Assembly (NCBI RefSeq): GCF_000718555.1
Contig: NZ_JOAN01000003.1
Location: 356,827 to 420,826, forward strand
Reading direction: 5' to 3'
DNA: 64,000 nucleotides
Origin: Micromonospora chokoriensis
GTDB lineage: Bacteria; Actinomycetota; Actinomycetes; Mycobacteriales; Micromonosporaceae
Numbering within the stretch: position 1 is the first letter of the stretch; each line of letters starts with the position of its first letter. Position numbers and translations under genes: made by a program. Below are positions 1-8,556 of the stretch, one piece after another. The notes beneath the pieces were generated by a model that saw nothing but the letters and a program-made list of their open reading frames with translations, was not told the DNA's origin and made no database searches.

Positions 1-107
1 CCGCCCATCCGGACCGCGTCCCACCCGGCGGCGATGGTCCGCGCGCGGGCGGCGTCCACGATCGTGTCCCGCAGCCGCTGGCGCGGTGAGTCCGTCGAGG
101 TAGCCAT
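1..107 (-). CDS. TetR-family regulator, N-terminal part (cut by window edge)
   Basis: Read on the minus strand from the ATG at 107, the first 35 codons give MATSTDSPRQRLRDTIVDAA followed by RARTIAAGWDAVRMG. This is the typical start of a TetR DNA-binding domain: a basic first helix, then an A-A-G-W-D-A turn. The ligand domain lies outside the window, so the effector is unknown. It is divergent from proS, with 117 bp between the two starts, and a 21-bp tandem repeat in that gap is a candidate operator. The family call rests on the N-terminal helix pattern only. Confidence 0.65.
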   Translation of the reverse strand, partial: MATSTDSPRQRLRDTIVDAARARTIAAGWDAVRMG

Positions 108-137
108 GGTGGTCGAATTCTACCGGCGCTCCGTCGA

Positions 138-190
138 CCCACTCAGCACCGTCACGACCCCACTCAGCGCCGTCACGACCCCACTCAGCG
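138..190. repeat. 21-bp tandem direct repeat, 2.5 copies
   Basis: The unit CCCACTCAGCRCCGTCACGA recurs at 138, 159 and (partial) 180, with a period of 21 bp, or two helical turns. It lies between the divergent TetR gene and proS, just upstream of the proS -10 box. Helical phasing and position fit an operator for the neighbouring TetR protein, but this is inference. Confidence 0.55.
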
Positions 191-210
191 GTCTCCGCTC
201 GCCTGGCGCA

Positions 211-216
211 TAGGAT
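211..216 (+). promoter_or_regulatory. -10 box of a probably leaderless proS transcript
   Basis: TAGGAT ends 8 nt before the proS ATG, and no Shine-Dalgarno sequence lies between them. In actinobacteria a TANNNT box this close to the start codon generally gives a leaderless mRNA. No convincing -35 is visible. Confidence 0.55.
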
Positions 217-224
217 GTGCGGTC

Positions 225-1631
225 ATGGCACGCGTGCTCACTCCCCGTGCGGAGGATTTCCCCCGCTGGTACCAGGACCTGATCGCTAAGGCGAAGCTGG
301 CCGACAACGGCCCGGTTCGCGGCACCATGGTCATCCGACCGGCCGGCTACGCCATCTGGGAGCGTATGCAGCTCGAGATGGATGCCCGGATCAAGGCGGC
401 GGGTGCGGAGAACGCGTACTTCCCGCTGTTCATCCCGGAGAGCTACCTCAAGCGCGAGGCGCAGCACGTCGAGGGCTTCTCGCCGGAGCTGGCGGTCGTC
501 ACCCACGGTGGTGGCAAGCCCCTGGCCGAGCCGGTGGTGGTGCGGCCGACCAGCGAGACGGTCATCGGCGAGTTCATGGCCAAGTGGATCGACTCGTACC
601 GGGACCTGCCGCTGCTGCTCAACCAGTGGGCGAACGTGGTCCGGTGGGAGCTGCGCCCGCGGATCTTCCTGCGGACCAGCGAGTTCCTCTGGCAGGAGGG
701 GCACACCGCGCACGCCACCCGCGAGGACGCCCGGGCGTACGCGCGGCGGATCCTGCACGAGGCGTACGAGGACCTGATGGTCAACGTGATCGGCATTCCG
801 GTGGTGGTCGGCCTGAAGACGACGCGCGAGCGCTTCGCCGGCGCGACGGCCACGTACACCTGCGAAGGCATGATGGGCGACGGCAAGGCGCTGCAGCTGG
901 GCACCAGCCACGAGCTGGGTCAGAACTTCGCCAAGGCGTTCGACATCAGCTACTCGGCCAAGGAGGGCGGCCGGGAGCACGCCTGGACCACCTCCTGGGG
1001 CACGTCCACCCGGATGCTGGGTGGCCTGATCATGGCGCACGGCGACGACAACGGCCTGCGCGTGCCGCCGAGGCTGGCCCCGATCCAGGCGTACGTCATG
1101 ATCGTCAAGGACGGCGAGGGCGTCGCGGAGGCGGCGGCCAAGCTGCGCGATGGCCTGCGCGACGCCGGTGTCCGGGTCGCGCTCGACGACCGGACCGACA
1201 CCCCGTTCGGCCGCCGGGCCGTCGACGCCGAGCTGCGCGGCTATCCGGTACGCGTCGAGGTCGGCCCTCGTGACCTGGCCGTCGGCAACGCGACGGTGGT
1301 GCGCCGGACCGACGGGTCGAAGACTCCGACGCCGGTGGCCGACGTGATCGCCGCGGTGCTGGCCGCCCTGGAGACCGACCAGCAGGTGCTGCACGACCAG
1401 GCGCTGGCCAATCGCGAGGCGCGCACGGTGGAGGTGGCCACCCTGGCCGAGGCGATCGAGGCTGCCGCGACCGGTTGGGCACGGGTGCCGTGGTCGGCGG
1501 TCGGCGTGGCCGGCGAGGCCGAGGCGAACGGTCAGGGCGTCACGGTGCGCTGCCTGCTGCGCGCCGACGGCTCGGTACCGGACTCCGAGGACGAGCCCGA
1601 CCTGATCGCCATCCTCGCCCGCGCCTACTGA
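225..1631 (+). CDS. proS: prolyl-tRNA synthetase (short, archaeal/eukaryote-like type)
   Basis: A class II aminoacyl-tRNA synthetase that charges tRNA-Pro in the cytosol; 468 aa. Motif 2 is visible as RWELRPR...RTSEFLWQEGHTAH (about residues 140-165), and motif 3 as GTSTRMLGGLI near residue 265. The protein has no inserted editing domain between motifs 2 and 3. It ends in a C-terminal tyrosine (ILARAY), a hallmark of the short ProRS group found in archaea, eukaryotes and some bacteria rather than the long E. coli type. The ATG at 225 is chosen because the next upstream sequence is a -10 box. The DUF402 gene starts 1 nt after its stop, so the two are probably co-transcribed. Confidence 0.93.
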   Translation: MARVLTPRAEDFPRWYQDLIAKAKLADNGPVRGTMVIRPAGYAIWERMQLEMDARIKAAGAENAYFPLFIPESYLKREAQHVEGFSPELAVVTHGGGKPLAEPVVVRPTSETVIGEFMAKWIDSYRDLPLLLNQWANVVRWELRPRIFLRTSEFLWQEGHTAHATREDARAYARRILHEAYEDLMVNVIGIPVVVGLKTTRERFAGATATYTCEGMMGDGKALQLGTSHELGQNFAKAFDISYSAKEGGREHAWTTSWGTSTRMLGGLIMAHGDDNGLRVPPRLAPIQAYVMIVKDGEGVAEAAAKLRDGLRDAGVRVALDDRTDTPFGRRAVDAELRGYPVRVEVGPRDLAVGNATVVRRTDGSKTPTPVADVIAAVLAALETDQQVLHDQALANREARTVEVATLAEAIEAAATGWARVPWSAVGVAGEAEANGQGVTVRCLLRADGSVPDSEDEPDLIAILARAY

Positions 1632-1632
1632 G

Positions 1633-2301
1633 GTGCGGCCGGGCAACCCTGTCGACCGGTTCGCGCCGGGCCGGCTGATCATGCACCGGAACGTGCGGCA
1701 CGGCCGGATCGGGTGGGTCCGGCCGGCCCGCGTGGTCAGCGACGACGATCGAGGGTTGCTGGTCTGGATCGTCCGGGACTCGCCGGTGGCCCACGAGGTG
1801 ACCGAGGCCGGGCTCAACATGCGCGCGCTGCCGTTCGCCCAGTGGGTCGCTTCGGAGTACCGGATGGCGCACGGGCGGTGGAACGGCCCGCCGCTGCTGA
1901 AGTTCCTGCCCACCGGGGCGGCGCACTCCGTCTGGTGGTTCCGCGACGCCGAGGGTCGGTTCGCCAACTGGTACGTCAACCTGGAGGAGCCCGGTGTCCG
2001 CTGGGACGACGGCCCGGTGGCCGGCGTCGACGTGGTGGACCAGGACTTGGACGTGGTGGTGCGGCCGGACCTCAGCTGGGAGTGGAAGGACGAGGACGAG
2101 TTCGCCGAGCGGCTCGCCTTCGGCGCCGACTACTGGGTGACCGACGAGAAGGCGGTACGCGCCGAGGGGGAGCGGGTGATCGCGCTCGCCGAGGCCGGTG
2201 AGTTCCCGTTCGACGGCACCTGGTGCGACTTCACGCCCCCGCCAGGATGGGACGTACCGGACAAGCTTCCACCGGGATGGGACCGTCCTCCGGTGCGTTG
2301 A
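1633..2301 (+). CDS. DUF402 / FomD-like nucleotide hydrolase
   Basis: A 222-aa protein with the DUF402 core in its second half: FANWYVNLEEPGVRW, then D-x-DLDVVVRPD and WEWKDEDEFAERL. In characterised members these acidic residues bind divalent metal for phosphate or nucleoside-diphosphate hydrolysis. The substrate here is unknown. The chosen GTG follows the proS stop by one base; an internal ATG at 1681 (MHRNVRHG) is an alternative start that leaves the domain intact. Cytosolic, with no signal peptide. Confidence 0.75.
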   Translation: MRPGNPVDRFAPGRLIMHRNVRHGRIGWVRPARVVSDDDRGLLVWIVRDSPVAHEVTEAGLNMRALPFAQWVASEYRMAHGRWNGPPLLKFLPTGAAHSVWWFRDAEGRFANWYVNLEEPGVRWDDGPVAGVDVVDQDLDVVVRPDLSWEWKDEDEFAERLAFGADYWVTDEKAVRAEGERVIALAEAGEFPFDGTWCDFTPPPGWDVPDKLPPGWDRPPVR

Positions 2302-2530
2302 GCGGTGTTCCAGGTCACCGACAACGAGGTGTACGGGTCCGATGCGTGCGATCGGCAGCGGATCTGGCAGAATGGGTCGCTGGTATCCGGCGCGCGTCCG
2401 GCGCCCTCTAACCCGGGCACGTCGCTAGTCCACCGAGTAGTCTCCGGCCCAACCCCACGGGTCCGGTCGGCGCTCACCCATGCACACCGCCCGCCTGGGC
2501 CGGTGAGATCGCAACAGGAGCGAAACAACT

Positions 2531-3001
2531 GTGGCCGTAAAGATCCGGCTCCTGCGGATGGGCAAGATCCGCAACCCGCAGTACCGCATCGTCATCGCCG
2601 ACTCGCGCACCAAGCGTGACGGCCGGGCGATCGAGTTCGTCGGGGTGTACCAGCCCAAGGAAGACCCCTCGATCATCGAGGTCAAGTCGGAGCGGGTCCA
2701 GTACTGGCTGTCCGTCGGCGCTCAGCCGAGCGAGGCGGTGCAGCGGCTGCTGGAGCTGACCGGTGACTGGCAGAAGTACAAGGGCCTGCCGGCCCCGCCG
2801 CCGCTCCTGGTCGCCCCCGAGCGGGCCGACCGCAAGGCGGCGTACGAGGCTGAGGCGAAGGCCGCCGCCGGGCTCGCCCCGGAGACCCCGGCCAAGCCGG
2901 CCAAGAAGGCCGCCAAGGCTGCTGAGGCTCCGGCCGAGGCGCCGAAGACCGAGGCTCCGGCCGAGGCCCCGGCCGCTGCCGACGCCGGTGAGCAGGCCTG
3001 A
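2531..3001 (+). CDS. rpsP: 30S ribosomal protein S16
   Basis: Small-subunit assembly protein. [24 protein letters not shown] is the invariant S16 N-terminus; the folded domain ends near residue 85. About 65 further residues form an Ala/Pro/Glu/Lys tail (repeated AEAP and KKA-type units), common in actinobacterial S16. It is a GTG start with AGGAG about 10 nt upstream. It is the first gene of the rpsP-khpA-rimM-trmD-rplS cluster. The 229 bp upstream (2302-2530) hold its promoter, possibly the CAGAAT at about 2368, and no gene. Confidence 0.97.
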   Translation: MAVKIRLLRMGKIRNPQYRIVIADSRTKRDGRAIEFVGVYQPKEDPSIIEVKSERVQYWLSVGAQPSEAVQRLLELTGDWQKYKGLPAPPPLLVAPERADRKAAYEAEAKAAAGLAPETPAKPAKKAAKAAEAPAEAPKTEAPAEAPAAADAGEQA

Positions 3002-3002
3002 C

Positions 3003-3236
3003 ATGCCACTGCGTCCGGCGTTGGAGCACCTGGTCAAGGGCATCGTCGACCACCCGGACGACGTCCGGGTGCGGATGGTCGATTCCCGTCGGGGCAAGCG
3101 GCTCGAAGTCCGCGTGCACCCCGAGGACCTCGGCACGGTGATTGGGCGGTCCGGTCGGACCGCCAAGGCGCTGCGCCAGGTGATCGGCTCCATCGGCGGG
3201 CGTGGGGTTCGCGTCGACATCGTCGACTCGTACTGA
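3003..3236 (+). CDS. khpA: KH-domain RNA-binding protein
   Basis: A 77-aa single KH domain (YlqC/KhpA family) that in other bacteria binds RNA and partners with KhpB. The GXXG loop is visible as VIGRSGRTAKALRQ, followed by a helix and the strand GVRVDIVDSY. It starts 1 nt after the rpsP stop, and its TGA shares one base with the rimM ATG (TGATG), so coupling is tight. The gene sits in the usual place between rpsP and rimM. Confidence 0.93.
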   Translation: MPLRPALEHLVKGIVDHPDDVRVRMVDSRRGKRLEVRVHPEDLGTVIGRSGRTAKALRQVIGSIGGRGVRVDIVDSY

Positions 3237-3796
3237 TGCAGCTCGTCGTCGGCAGGATCGGCAAGCCGCACGGTGTCCGCGGTGAGGTCACCGTGGAAGT
3301 GCGGACCGACGAACCAGAGGCACGGTTCGCCCCCGGCACAGTGCTGCGCACTGAGCCGGGGGCGACACCCCCCTCGCCCGCCACGGCGGACGAGCCTGGG
3401 GTGCCGTTCCGGGTTCCGGCGGAGCTGACCATCGAGGAAGCCCGCTTCCACCAGGGCCGGGTGCTGATCGCGTTCGGTGGAATCCTGGACCGCAACACCG
3501 CCGAGGCGCTGCGCGGCACCCTGCTCGTGGTGGACAGCGCCGACGTGACCCCACCGGACGACCCGGAGGAGTTCCACGATCACCAGCTGGTTGGGCTGGC
3601 CGTGGTGACCCCGACCGGCGAACGCCTGGGCGAGGTCGCCCGCATCGACCACGCGCCCTCGTCCGACCTGCTGGTGCTGCGGCGCCCCGAGGGGCGTACC
3701 GCGTTGATCCCGTTCGTCCGGGCGATCGTTCCGGAGGTCGACCTGGCCGGCGGACGTGTGATCGTCGACCCGCCCGCCGGACTGCTCGACCTTTAG
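3236..3796 (+). CDS. rimM: 16S rRNA processing factor RimM
   Basis: 30S maturation factor acting on the head of the small subunit; 186 aa. The N-terminal beta-barrel begins [20 protein letters not shown]. The C-terminal PRC-barrel has [17 protein letters not shown] and [20 protein letters not shown]. Family length is normal apart from a Gly/Pro/Ala-rich loop at about residues 40-55 ([16 protein letters not shown]). It lies between khpA and trmD as in most actinobacteria. Confidence 0.95.
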   Translation: MQLVVGRIGKPHGVRGEVTVEVRTDEPEARFAPGTVLRTEPGATPPSPATADEPGVPFRVPAELTIEEARFHQGRVLIAFGGILDRNTAEALRGTLLVVDSADVTPPDDPEEFHDHQLVGLAVVTPTGERLGEVARIDHAPSSDLLVLRRPEGRTALIPFVRAIVPEVDLAGGRVIVDPPAGLLDL

Positions 3797-3807
3797 GACC
3801 ACCCCGC

Positions 3808-4581
3808 ATGCGCGTCGACGTCGTGTCGATCTTCCCGGAGTACTTCGCCCCGCTGGACCTGTCGCTGATCGGACGGGCACGGGCCAACGGCGTACTCCAG
3901 CTCGCCGTGCACGATCTGCGGACCTGGACCCACGACGTGCACCGCACGGTCGACGACACCCCCTACGGTGGCGGGCCGGGAATGGTGATGCGGCCGGAGC
4001 CGTGGGGTGAGGCGTTGGACGCCCTCGCGCCGACCGAGGCCCCGCCGCCCCGGCTGCTGGTGCCGTCGCCGGCCGGTGCCCCGTTCACCCAGGCCATGGC
4101 GTACGAGTTGGCGGCCGAGTCGCATCTGCTCTTCGCCTGTGGCCGCTACGAGGGGATCGACCAGCGCGTCCTGGCGCACGCCGCCACCCGGATGCCGGTC
4201 ACCGAGGTCTCGCTCGGTGACTACGTGCTCTTCGGCGGCGAGGTGGCGGTTCTGGTGATGCTGGAGGCGGTCACCCGGCTGCTGCCGGGGGTGCTGGGCA
4301 ACGCGGGCTCGCTGGACGAGGAGTCGCACGCGCACGGGCTGCTGGAAGCGCCGATCTACACCAAGCCGCCGAGCTGGCGTGGGCACGACGTGCCGGAGGT
4401 GCTCCGCTCCGGGGATCACGGCAAGATCGCCCGCTGGCGGCGCGAGGAGGGTCTGCTGCGCACCGCGGCCCGCCGTCCGGACCTGCTGGCCGCGTTGCCC
4501 GCCGATCGGCTCGACAAACGCGACATCGCGGCCCTGGACCAGGCCGGATTTCAACCTCCGCCGGGGGATGTGGCAAAGTAG
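3808..4581 (+). CDS. trmD: tRNA (guanine-N1)-methyltransferase
   Basis: Methylates G37 of tRNAs that have G36, using SAM; a SPOUT-fold dimer with a trefoil knot. 257 aa, usual length. Motifs: [13 protein letters not shown] at the N-terminus, [13 protein letters not shown] (about residues 50-62), and [10 protein letters not shown] with [12 protein letters not shown] forming the knot and SAM site. It follows rimM by 11 nt. Translation coupling with rimM is not obvious. Confidence 0.96.
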   Translation: MRVDVVSIFPEYFAPLDLSLIGRARANGVLQLAVHDLRTWTHDVHRTVDDTPYGGGPGMVMRPEPWGEALDALAPTEAPPPRLLVPSPAGAPFTQAMAYELAAESHLLFACGRYEGIDQRVLAHAATRMPVTEVSLGDYVLFGGEVAVLVMLEAVTRLLPGVLGNAGSLDEESHAHGLLEAPIYTKPPSWRGHDVPEVLRSGDHGKIARWRREEGLLRTAARRPDLLAALPADRLDKRDIAALDQAGFQPPPGDVAK

Positions 4582-4627
4582 GGGGGTTGCCGCATCCGTC
4601 CGCGCCCGCGGTCGGCTGCGAGGATCC

Positions 4628-4642
4628 CCGACCGGGGGTCGG
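4628..4642 (+). other. hairpin in the rplS leader
   Basis: CCGACC-GGG-GGTCGG forms a short perfect stem in the 144-bp trmD-rplS gap. It could be an attenuator or an L19 autoregulatory element, but nothing in the sequence decides this. Confidence 0.3.
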
Positions 4643-4725
4643 TTCGCCGATCTCCACCCGGGAATCAGAATCACCCACCCGCGCACCGAGTGACGGTGCG
4701 CCGTGAGCCTTACGAGGACGCAGCG

Positions 4726-5082
4726 ATGAACATCCTGGACGCCCTTGACGCCCAGTCGAAGCGGACCGACCTTCCCGACTTCCGGGCCGGTGACACCGTC
4801 AAGGTGCACGCCCGCGTCGTCGAGGGCAACCGGTCCCGTGTCCAGATCTTCCAGGGCGTCGTGATCCGCCGCCAGGGTGACGGTCTGCGCGAGACCTTCT
4901 CGGTCCGCAAGGTCAGCTTCGGTGTCGGCGTCGAGCGGACCTACCCGATCAACGGCCCGGGCATCGACCGGATCGAGGTCGTGACCCGCGGTGACGTGCG
5001 TCGCGCCAAGCTCTACTACCTGCGCGAGCTGCGCGGCAAGAAGGCCAAGATCAAGGAGAAGCGGGAGAAGCAGCCCAGCTGA
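4726..5082 (+). CDS. rplS: 50S ribosomal protein L19
   Basis: Large-subunit protein at the 30S-50S interface; 118 aa. [36 protein letters not shown] is the conserved N-terminus, with [17 protein letters not shown] and a Lys-rich C-terminus ([15 protein letters not shown]). The ATG at 4726 has GAGGACG upstream and matches the family start. A GTG at 4690 would add 12 non-conserved residues. It is the last gene of the r-protein operon, followed by two hairpins. Confidence 0.96.
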   Translation: MNILDALDAQSKRTDLPDFRAGDTVKVHARVVEGNRSRVQIFQGVVIRRQGDGLRETFSVRKVSFGVGVERTYPINGPGIDRIEVVTRGDVRRAKLYYLRELRGKKAKIKEKREKQPS

Positions 5083-5172
5083 CTTCCCGCTCGCCACGCC
5101 GCCCGAGCTGCGCGTATGCCGTACCGACCAGAGCGCACTACCCTGGTCGTACGGGCGCAGCGAGGCGGCGGT

Positions 5173-5241
5173 CCCGCCCACGTGGCGGGCAGTTGTCCAC
5201 TACCGCCCGTGGAGCCTCGACGAGGCTCCCGGGCGGTGGTG
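5173..5241 (+). terminator. tandem hairpins between rplS and lepB
   Basis: A first stem, CCCGCC (5173-5178)/GGCGGG (5184-5189), is followed by a long one. In the second, 5198-5218 pairs with 5222-5241 over about 20 bp, with a 3-nt loop and one bulged T at 5210, and TTTCT follows. The position fits the end of the rplS operon. The second hairpin ends only 22 nt before the lepB start. Confidence 0.6.
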
Positions 5242-5263
5242 TTTCTGCGGACCGGGGAGTGGC

Positions 5264-6133
5264 GTGGTGCAGACGCTTGACGAGGACGGCACCGTCGATC
5301 CGTGGCGCCGACGGGCTCGCCGCACCCGCCGGCAGATGCCCCTCTGGCAGGAGTTGCCGCTACTGCTGGTGGTCGCGTTCTGCCTGGCGGTGCTGATCCG
5401 CACCTTCCTACTTCAGGCGTTCTTCATCCCGTCCGGCTCGATGGAGGACACGCTCCTCGTCGGTGACCGGGTGCTGGTCAACAAGGTCGTCTACGACGTT
5501 CGTGACCCGGTGCGCGGCGAGGTGGTGGTCTTCCGGGGCACCGACCGCTGGGCGCCGCAGGTCGACGAGGAGCCGAAGCCCGGCGTCGCCGGCCGGGTCG
5601 CCCGTACCGTCGGAGACCTGATCGGGGTGAGCCGCCCCGGTGAGAAGGACTTCATCAAACGGGTGATCGGTCTCCCCGGCGACCGGGTCAAGTGCTGCGA
5701 CAGTCAGGGGCGGGTGACCGTCAACGGCACGCCGCTCAACGAGCCGTACGTCCTGCGGGACTCACCACTGGACCTGCCACCCAACCCGTCGGAGTGCCGC
5801 TCCCGGCGCTTCGACGAGGTCGTCGTGCCGCCCGGTCAGATCTTCGTGATGGGCGACCACCGTGAGGTCTCCCAGGACGCGCGTTGCCAGGGGCCGGTGC
5901 CGATCGACAACGTGGTCGGCCGGGCCTTCATGGTGGTCTGGCCCTCGTCGCGGTGGAGCGGGTTGTCGGTGCCGTCGACCTTCGAGGACGTGTCCGGGCC
6001 GGCCGCGGCGTCCTCCGGTGCGCCTCCGGCGCGACCGACTCCGCAGGGCGGTGGGCTGCTGATTCTTCCGTTGGCAGTCGCACTACGTGGTTCCCGCGCG
6101 TTCCGGACGATGCCGTCCAGCCCGGCAACGTAG
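5264..6133 (+). CDS. lepB: type I signal peptidase (first copy)
   Basis: Membrane-bound Ser/Lys protease that removes signal peptides from exported preproteins; 289 aa. One N-terminal transmembrane helix (about residues 31-47) precedes FFIPSGSMEDTLL, with nucleophile Ser59, then FIKRVIGLPGDRV, with general base Lys132, and the box FVMGDHREVSQDAR. GTG at 5264 or 5267 are both plausible starts; GGGGAG lies 4-7 nt upstream. Pro/Ala/Ser-rich residues follow the catalytic core. A second copy follows directly, so the strain carries tandem signal peptidases. Confidence 0.92.
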   Translation: MVQTLDEDGTVDPWRRRARRTRRQMPLWQELPLLLVVAFCLAVLIRTFLLQAFFIPSGSMEDTLLVGDRVLVNKVVYDVRDPVRGEVVVFRGTDRWAPQVDEEPKPGVAGRVARTVGDLIGVSRPGEKDFIKRVIGLPGDRVKCCDSQGRVTVNGTPLNEPYVLRDSPLDLPPNPSECRSRRFDEVVVPPGQIFVMGDHREVSQDARCQGPVPIDNVVGRAFMVVWPSSRWSGLSVPSTFEDVSGPAAASSGAPPARPTPQGGGLLILPLAVALRGSRAFRTMPSSPAT

Positions 6134-6143
6134 GCTCCTTGGC

Positions 6144-6779
6144 GTGATTGACGAGCAGACCGACAAGCCGCGCAGTTCCTTCTGGAAGGAACTGCCGATC
6201 CTGCTGGGTGTGGCGATCCTGGTTGCGGTGCTGGTCCGCGCCTTTGTGCTGCAGACCTTCTTCATCCCCTCCCCGTCCATGGAAAATACCCTCAAGATCG
6301 ATGACCGGGTGCTGGTCAACAAGCTGGTCTACGACTTCCGATCACCGCATCGCGGCGAGGTGATCGTGTTCAAGGCTCCGACCGAGTGGAGCGGCAACCC
6401 CGACGGTGAGGACTTCATCAAGCGGGTGATCGGCACCCCCGGCGACCACGTGGTCTGCTGCGACCCGCAGGAACGGTTGATGATCAACGGCAAGTCACTG
6501 GACGAGCCGTACATCTTCTCCATGAACGGAATTCGCGACAAGCCCGCCGACCAGGAGTTCGACATCACCGTGCCGGAGGGCCGGCTGTGGGTGATGGGCG
6601 ACCACCGCTCGGCCTCCGGTGACTCCCTCGAGCACTGGCAGCAGTCCCAGCAGAACATCACCGAGGCCACGATCCCCGAGGACGCCGTGGTCGGGCGGGC
6701 GTTCACCGTCTTCTGGCCGGTCAACCGGGCCACCTGGCTCACCGTGCCCGACTCGTTCGACGGCATTCCCAAGCCGTAG
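6144..6779 (+). CDS. lepB: type I signal peptidase (second copy)
   Basis: 211 aa with the same architecture as the preceding copy but shorter. It has a transmembrane helix at about residues 17-33, FFIPSPSMENTL with nucleophile Ser45, DFIKRVIGTPGDHV with Lys93, and LWVMGDHRSASGDS. The GTG at 6144 is chosen because TAGGCT at 6131-6136, which overlaps the upstream lepB stop codon, is a -10 box 7 nt away. This gives a probably leaderless, independent transcript. The paralogues may process different substrates; the sequence does not say which. Confidence 0.92.
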   Translation: MIDEQTDKPRSSFWKELPILLGVAILVAVLVRAFVLQTFFIPSPSMENTLKIDDRVLVNKLVYDFRSPHRGEVIVFKAPTEWSGNPDGEDFIKRVIGTPGDHVVCCDPQERLMINGKSLDEPYIFSMNGIRDKPADQEFDITVPEGRLWVMGDHRSASGDSLEHWQQSQQNITEATIPEDAVVGRAFTVFWPVNRATWLTVPDSFDGIPKP

Positions 6780-6827
6780 ACCGACGGGGGCGTGGGCGAT
6801 CCGTCGTCGGTCTGGCAGGCTGGTGCG

Positions 6828-7367
6828 GTGACCGTGAGCGCGAGAGGTGAGCTTGCGAGCCCCGCAGGCGCGACCAGTGGCGACCGTGCCTACACGCCGC
6901 GACGCGCGGCCCGCGTGCTGCTCGTCGACGCGGCCGGCCGGGTCCTGCTGTTCGAGGGCTTCGACCCGGCCCGACCCGGGCACCGCTACTGGTTCACCCC
7001 GGGCGGCGGGCTCGATCCGCTGGAGTCCCCGGCGGCGGGCGCGGCCCGGGAGTTGGCCGAGGAGACGGGCCTGCGCCTCGACCCGGCCGAGTTGGGCGAG
7101 CCAGTCTGGGCCGACGCGACCGAGTTCTCCTTCGACGGCGTCTGGTACCGCCAGGAGCAGGATTTCTTCCTCCTCCGGGTGGGCTCCTGGCAGGTGGACA
7201 CCACCGGCTTCAACGACGTCGAGCGGCGCAGCATCGCCGACCACCGCTGGTGGCTCCCCGACGAGTTGGCGGCCAGCGGCGACCGGTTCTACCCCCCAGA
7301 GTTGCCCGCTCTGCTGACCCGGCTGGAGCGCTCGGTCGCCGCGCGTCAGGACGAGGCGTCGTGCTGA
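6828..7367 (+). CDS. Nudix hydrolase
   Basis: 179 aa. The complete Nudix box GX5EX7REUXEEXGU is present as GGLDPLE...RELAEETGL (about residues 63-85). The family hydrolyses nucleoside diphosphates linked to another moiety, with Mg2+ bound by the box glutamates; the substrate is unknown. The GTG at 6828 follows CAGGCT (6816-6821) by 6 nt, a leaderless arrangement. A GTG at 6792 would add 12 residues and bury that promoter. The 3' end overlaps rnhB by 7 nt. Confidence 0.85.
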   Translation: MTVSARGELASPAGATSGDRAYTPRRAARVLLVDAAGRVLLFEGFDPARPGHRYWFTPGGGLDPLESPAAGAARELAEETGLRLDPAELGEPVWADATEFSFDGVWYRQEQDFFLLRVGSWQVDTTGFNDVERRSIADHRWWLPDELAASGDRFYPPELPALLTRLERSVAARQDEASC

Positions 7368-8173
7368 CCCCGCCGCGCACCGTGGTGCGCCGTGAGGCCG
7401 GCCTGTACGCCCTGGAGCGGGCGTTGCAGCGGCGTGGCTTCCGGCACGTCGCCGGCGCCGACGAGGCGGGCCGGGGGGCATGCGCCGGCCCGCTGGTGGC
7501 CGCCGCTGCGGTGCTGCCCGAGGGGCGGCGCGGCGAGATCGAAGGGCTGGCCGACTCGAAGCTGCTCACCCCGGCCAGCCGGGAACGGGTGTACGCGGAG
7601 GTGGTGGACCGCGCGCTCGCGTACGCCGTGGTGGTCATCCCGGCGGAGGAGGTCGACGCCCGGGGCCTGCACGTGTGCAACCTGGCCGCGATGCGTCGGG
7701 CGCTCGCCTCGCTCACCACCCGCCCGGAGTACGTGCTGACCGACGGCTTCGGCGTGGACGGCCTGGGCGTGCCCGGTCTGGCGGTGTGGAAGGGCGACCG
7801 GGTGGCGGCGTGCGTGGCGGCGGCCAGCGTGCTCGCCAAGGTCACCCGGGACCGGCTCATGGTGGAGCTGGACGGGGTGTTCCCCGCGTACGGCTTCGCC
7901 GAGCACAAGGGCTACATCACCCCGGAGCACTCCGCGGCGCTGCGGGAGCACGGGCCCTGCCGGGAGCACCGCTTCTCGTACGTCAATGTCGCCGCGGTCT
8001 CCGGCCGCGACGGCCGGCCGCCGCGTGCCCGACGGCCCGGCGGCCACGGGCCGGATGAGCCGATGGAGCGCTCCGGGGCGTCAGGGGGTACCGTCGGCGT
8101 GGCGTTGGGCGAGCAGCCTCGGCCTCCGACGCCGGTGGGGGAAGATGTGGCCATGGAAGGCGGAGTGCGATGA
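7361..8173 (+). CDS. rnhB: ribonuclease HII
   Basis: Removes RNA, including single ribonucleotides, from RNA-DNA hybrids during replication and repair. 270 aa. Catalytic acidic residues begin with DEAGRG (Asp34, Glu35), and later motifs include TDGFGV and AAASVLAKVTRDRLM. The core ends near residue 208 (FSYVNVAAVSG), and a basic, low-complexity tail of about 60 residues follows. The GTG at 7361 overlaps the Nudix stop. Its own TGA overlaps the DUF2469 ATG, forming a three-gene unit. Confidence 0.94.
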   Translation: MLTPPRTVVRREAGLYALERALQRRGFRHVAGADEAGRGACAGPLVAAAAVLPEGRRGEIEGLADSKLLTPASRERVYAEVVDRALAYAVVVIPAEEVDARGLHVCNLAAMRRALASLTTRPEYVLTDGFGVDGLGVPGLAVWKGDRVAACVAAASVLAKVTRDRLMVELDGVFPAYGFAEHKGYITPEHSAALREHGPCREHRFSYVNVAAVSGRDGRPPRARRPGGHGPDEPMERSGASGGTVGVALGEQPRPPTPVGEDVAMEGGVR

Positions 8174-8493
8174 GCGCGGAAGATCTCGAGAAGTACGAGA
8201 CCGAGATGGAGCTGCAGCTCTACCGGGAGTACCGCGACATTGTCCGCCAATTCTCCTATGTGGTGGAGACGGAGCGTCGGTTCTACCTGGCCAACCAGGT
8301 CGACCTGCACGTGCGTAACTCCGACGGCGAGGTTTACTTCGAGGTCGAGATGCACGACGCCTGGGTGTGGGACATGTACCGTCCTGCCCGCTTCGTCAAG
8401 AACGTCCGGGTGATGACCTTCAAGGACGTGAATGTCGAGGAGCTGGAGAAGCCCGACATCTCGCTGCCCGCCGACTCCGGCTTCGGCGGCTGA
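8170..8493 (+). CDS. DUF2469 conserved actinobacterial protein
   Basis: A 107-aa acidic protein, MSAEDLEKYETEMELQLYRE with the central FEVEMHDAWVWDMYRPARFV. The family is nearly universal in actinobacteria, and its function is not established. It is always next to rnhB, here with a 4-bp ATGA overlap. It has no membrane segment and is probably cytosolic. Confidence 0.93.
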   Translation: MSAEDLEKYETEMELQLYREYRDIVRQFSYVVETERRFYLANQVDLHVRNSDGEVYFEVEMHDAWVWDMYRPARFVKNVRVMTFKDVNVEELEKPDISLPADSGFGG

Positions 8494-8517
8494 GCGCAGC
8501 CGAGCCGCCCCGGCCCT

Positions 8518-8539
8518 GCCACGGGCCCCCACCCGTGGC
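8518..8539. terminator. hairpin between convergent DUF2469 and sulfite-oxidase-like genes
   Basis: GCCACGGG/CCCGTGGC, an 8-bp perfect stem with a 6-nt loop, lies in the 63-bp convergent gap. It has no U-tract but could stop transcription from both sides. Confidence 0.45.
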
Positions 8540-8556
8540 GTGACACCCGCCACCGA

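Noticed and set aside
120..1979. Long minus-strand open frame opposite proS (619 codons)
   Set aside because: Arg/Gly/Pro/His-rich composition typical of antisense frames in high-GC genes. It has no domain, and proS on the other strand is certain.
2474..3880. Minus-strand frame opposite rpsP-khpA-rimM
   Set aside because: It crosses three well-conserved genes and shows no recognisable protein sequence.
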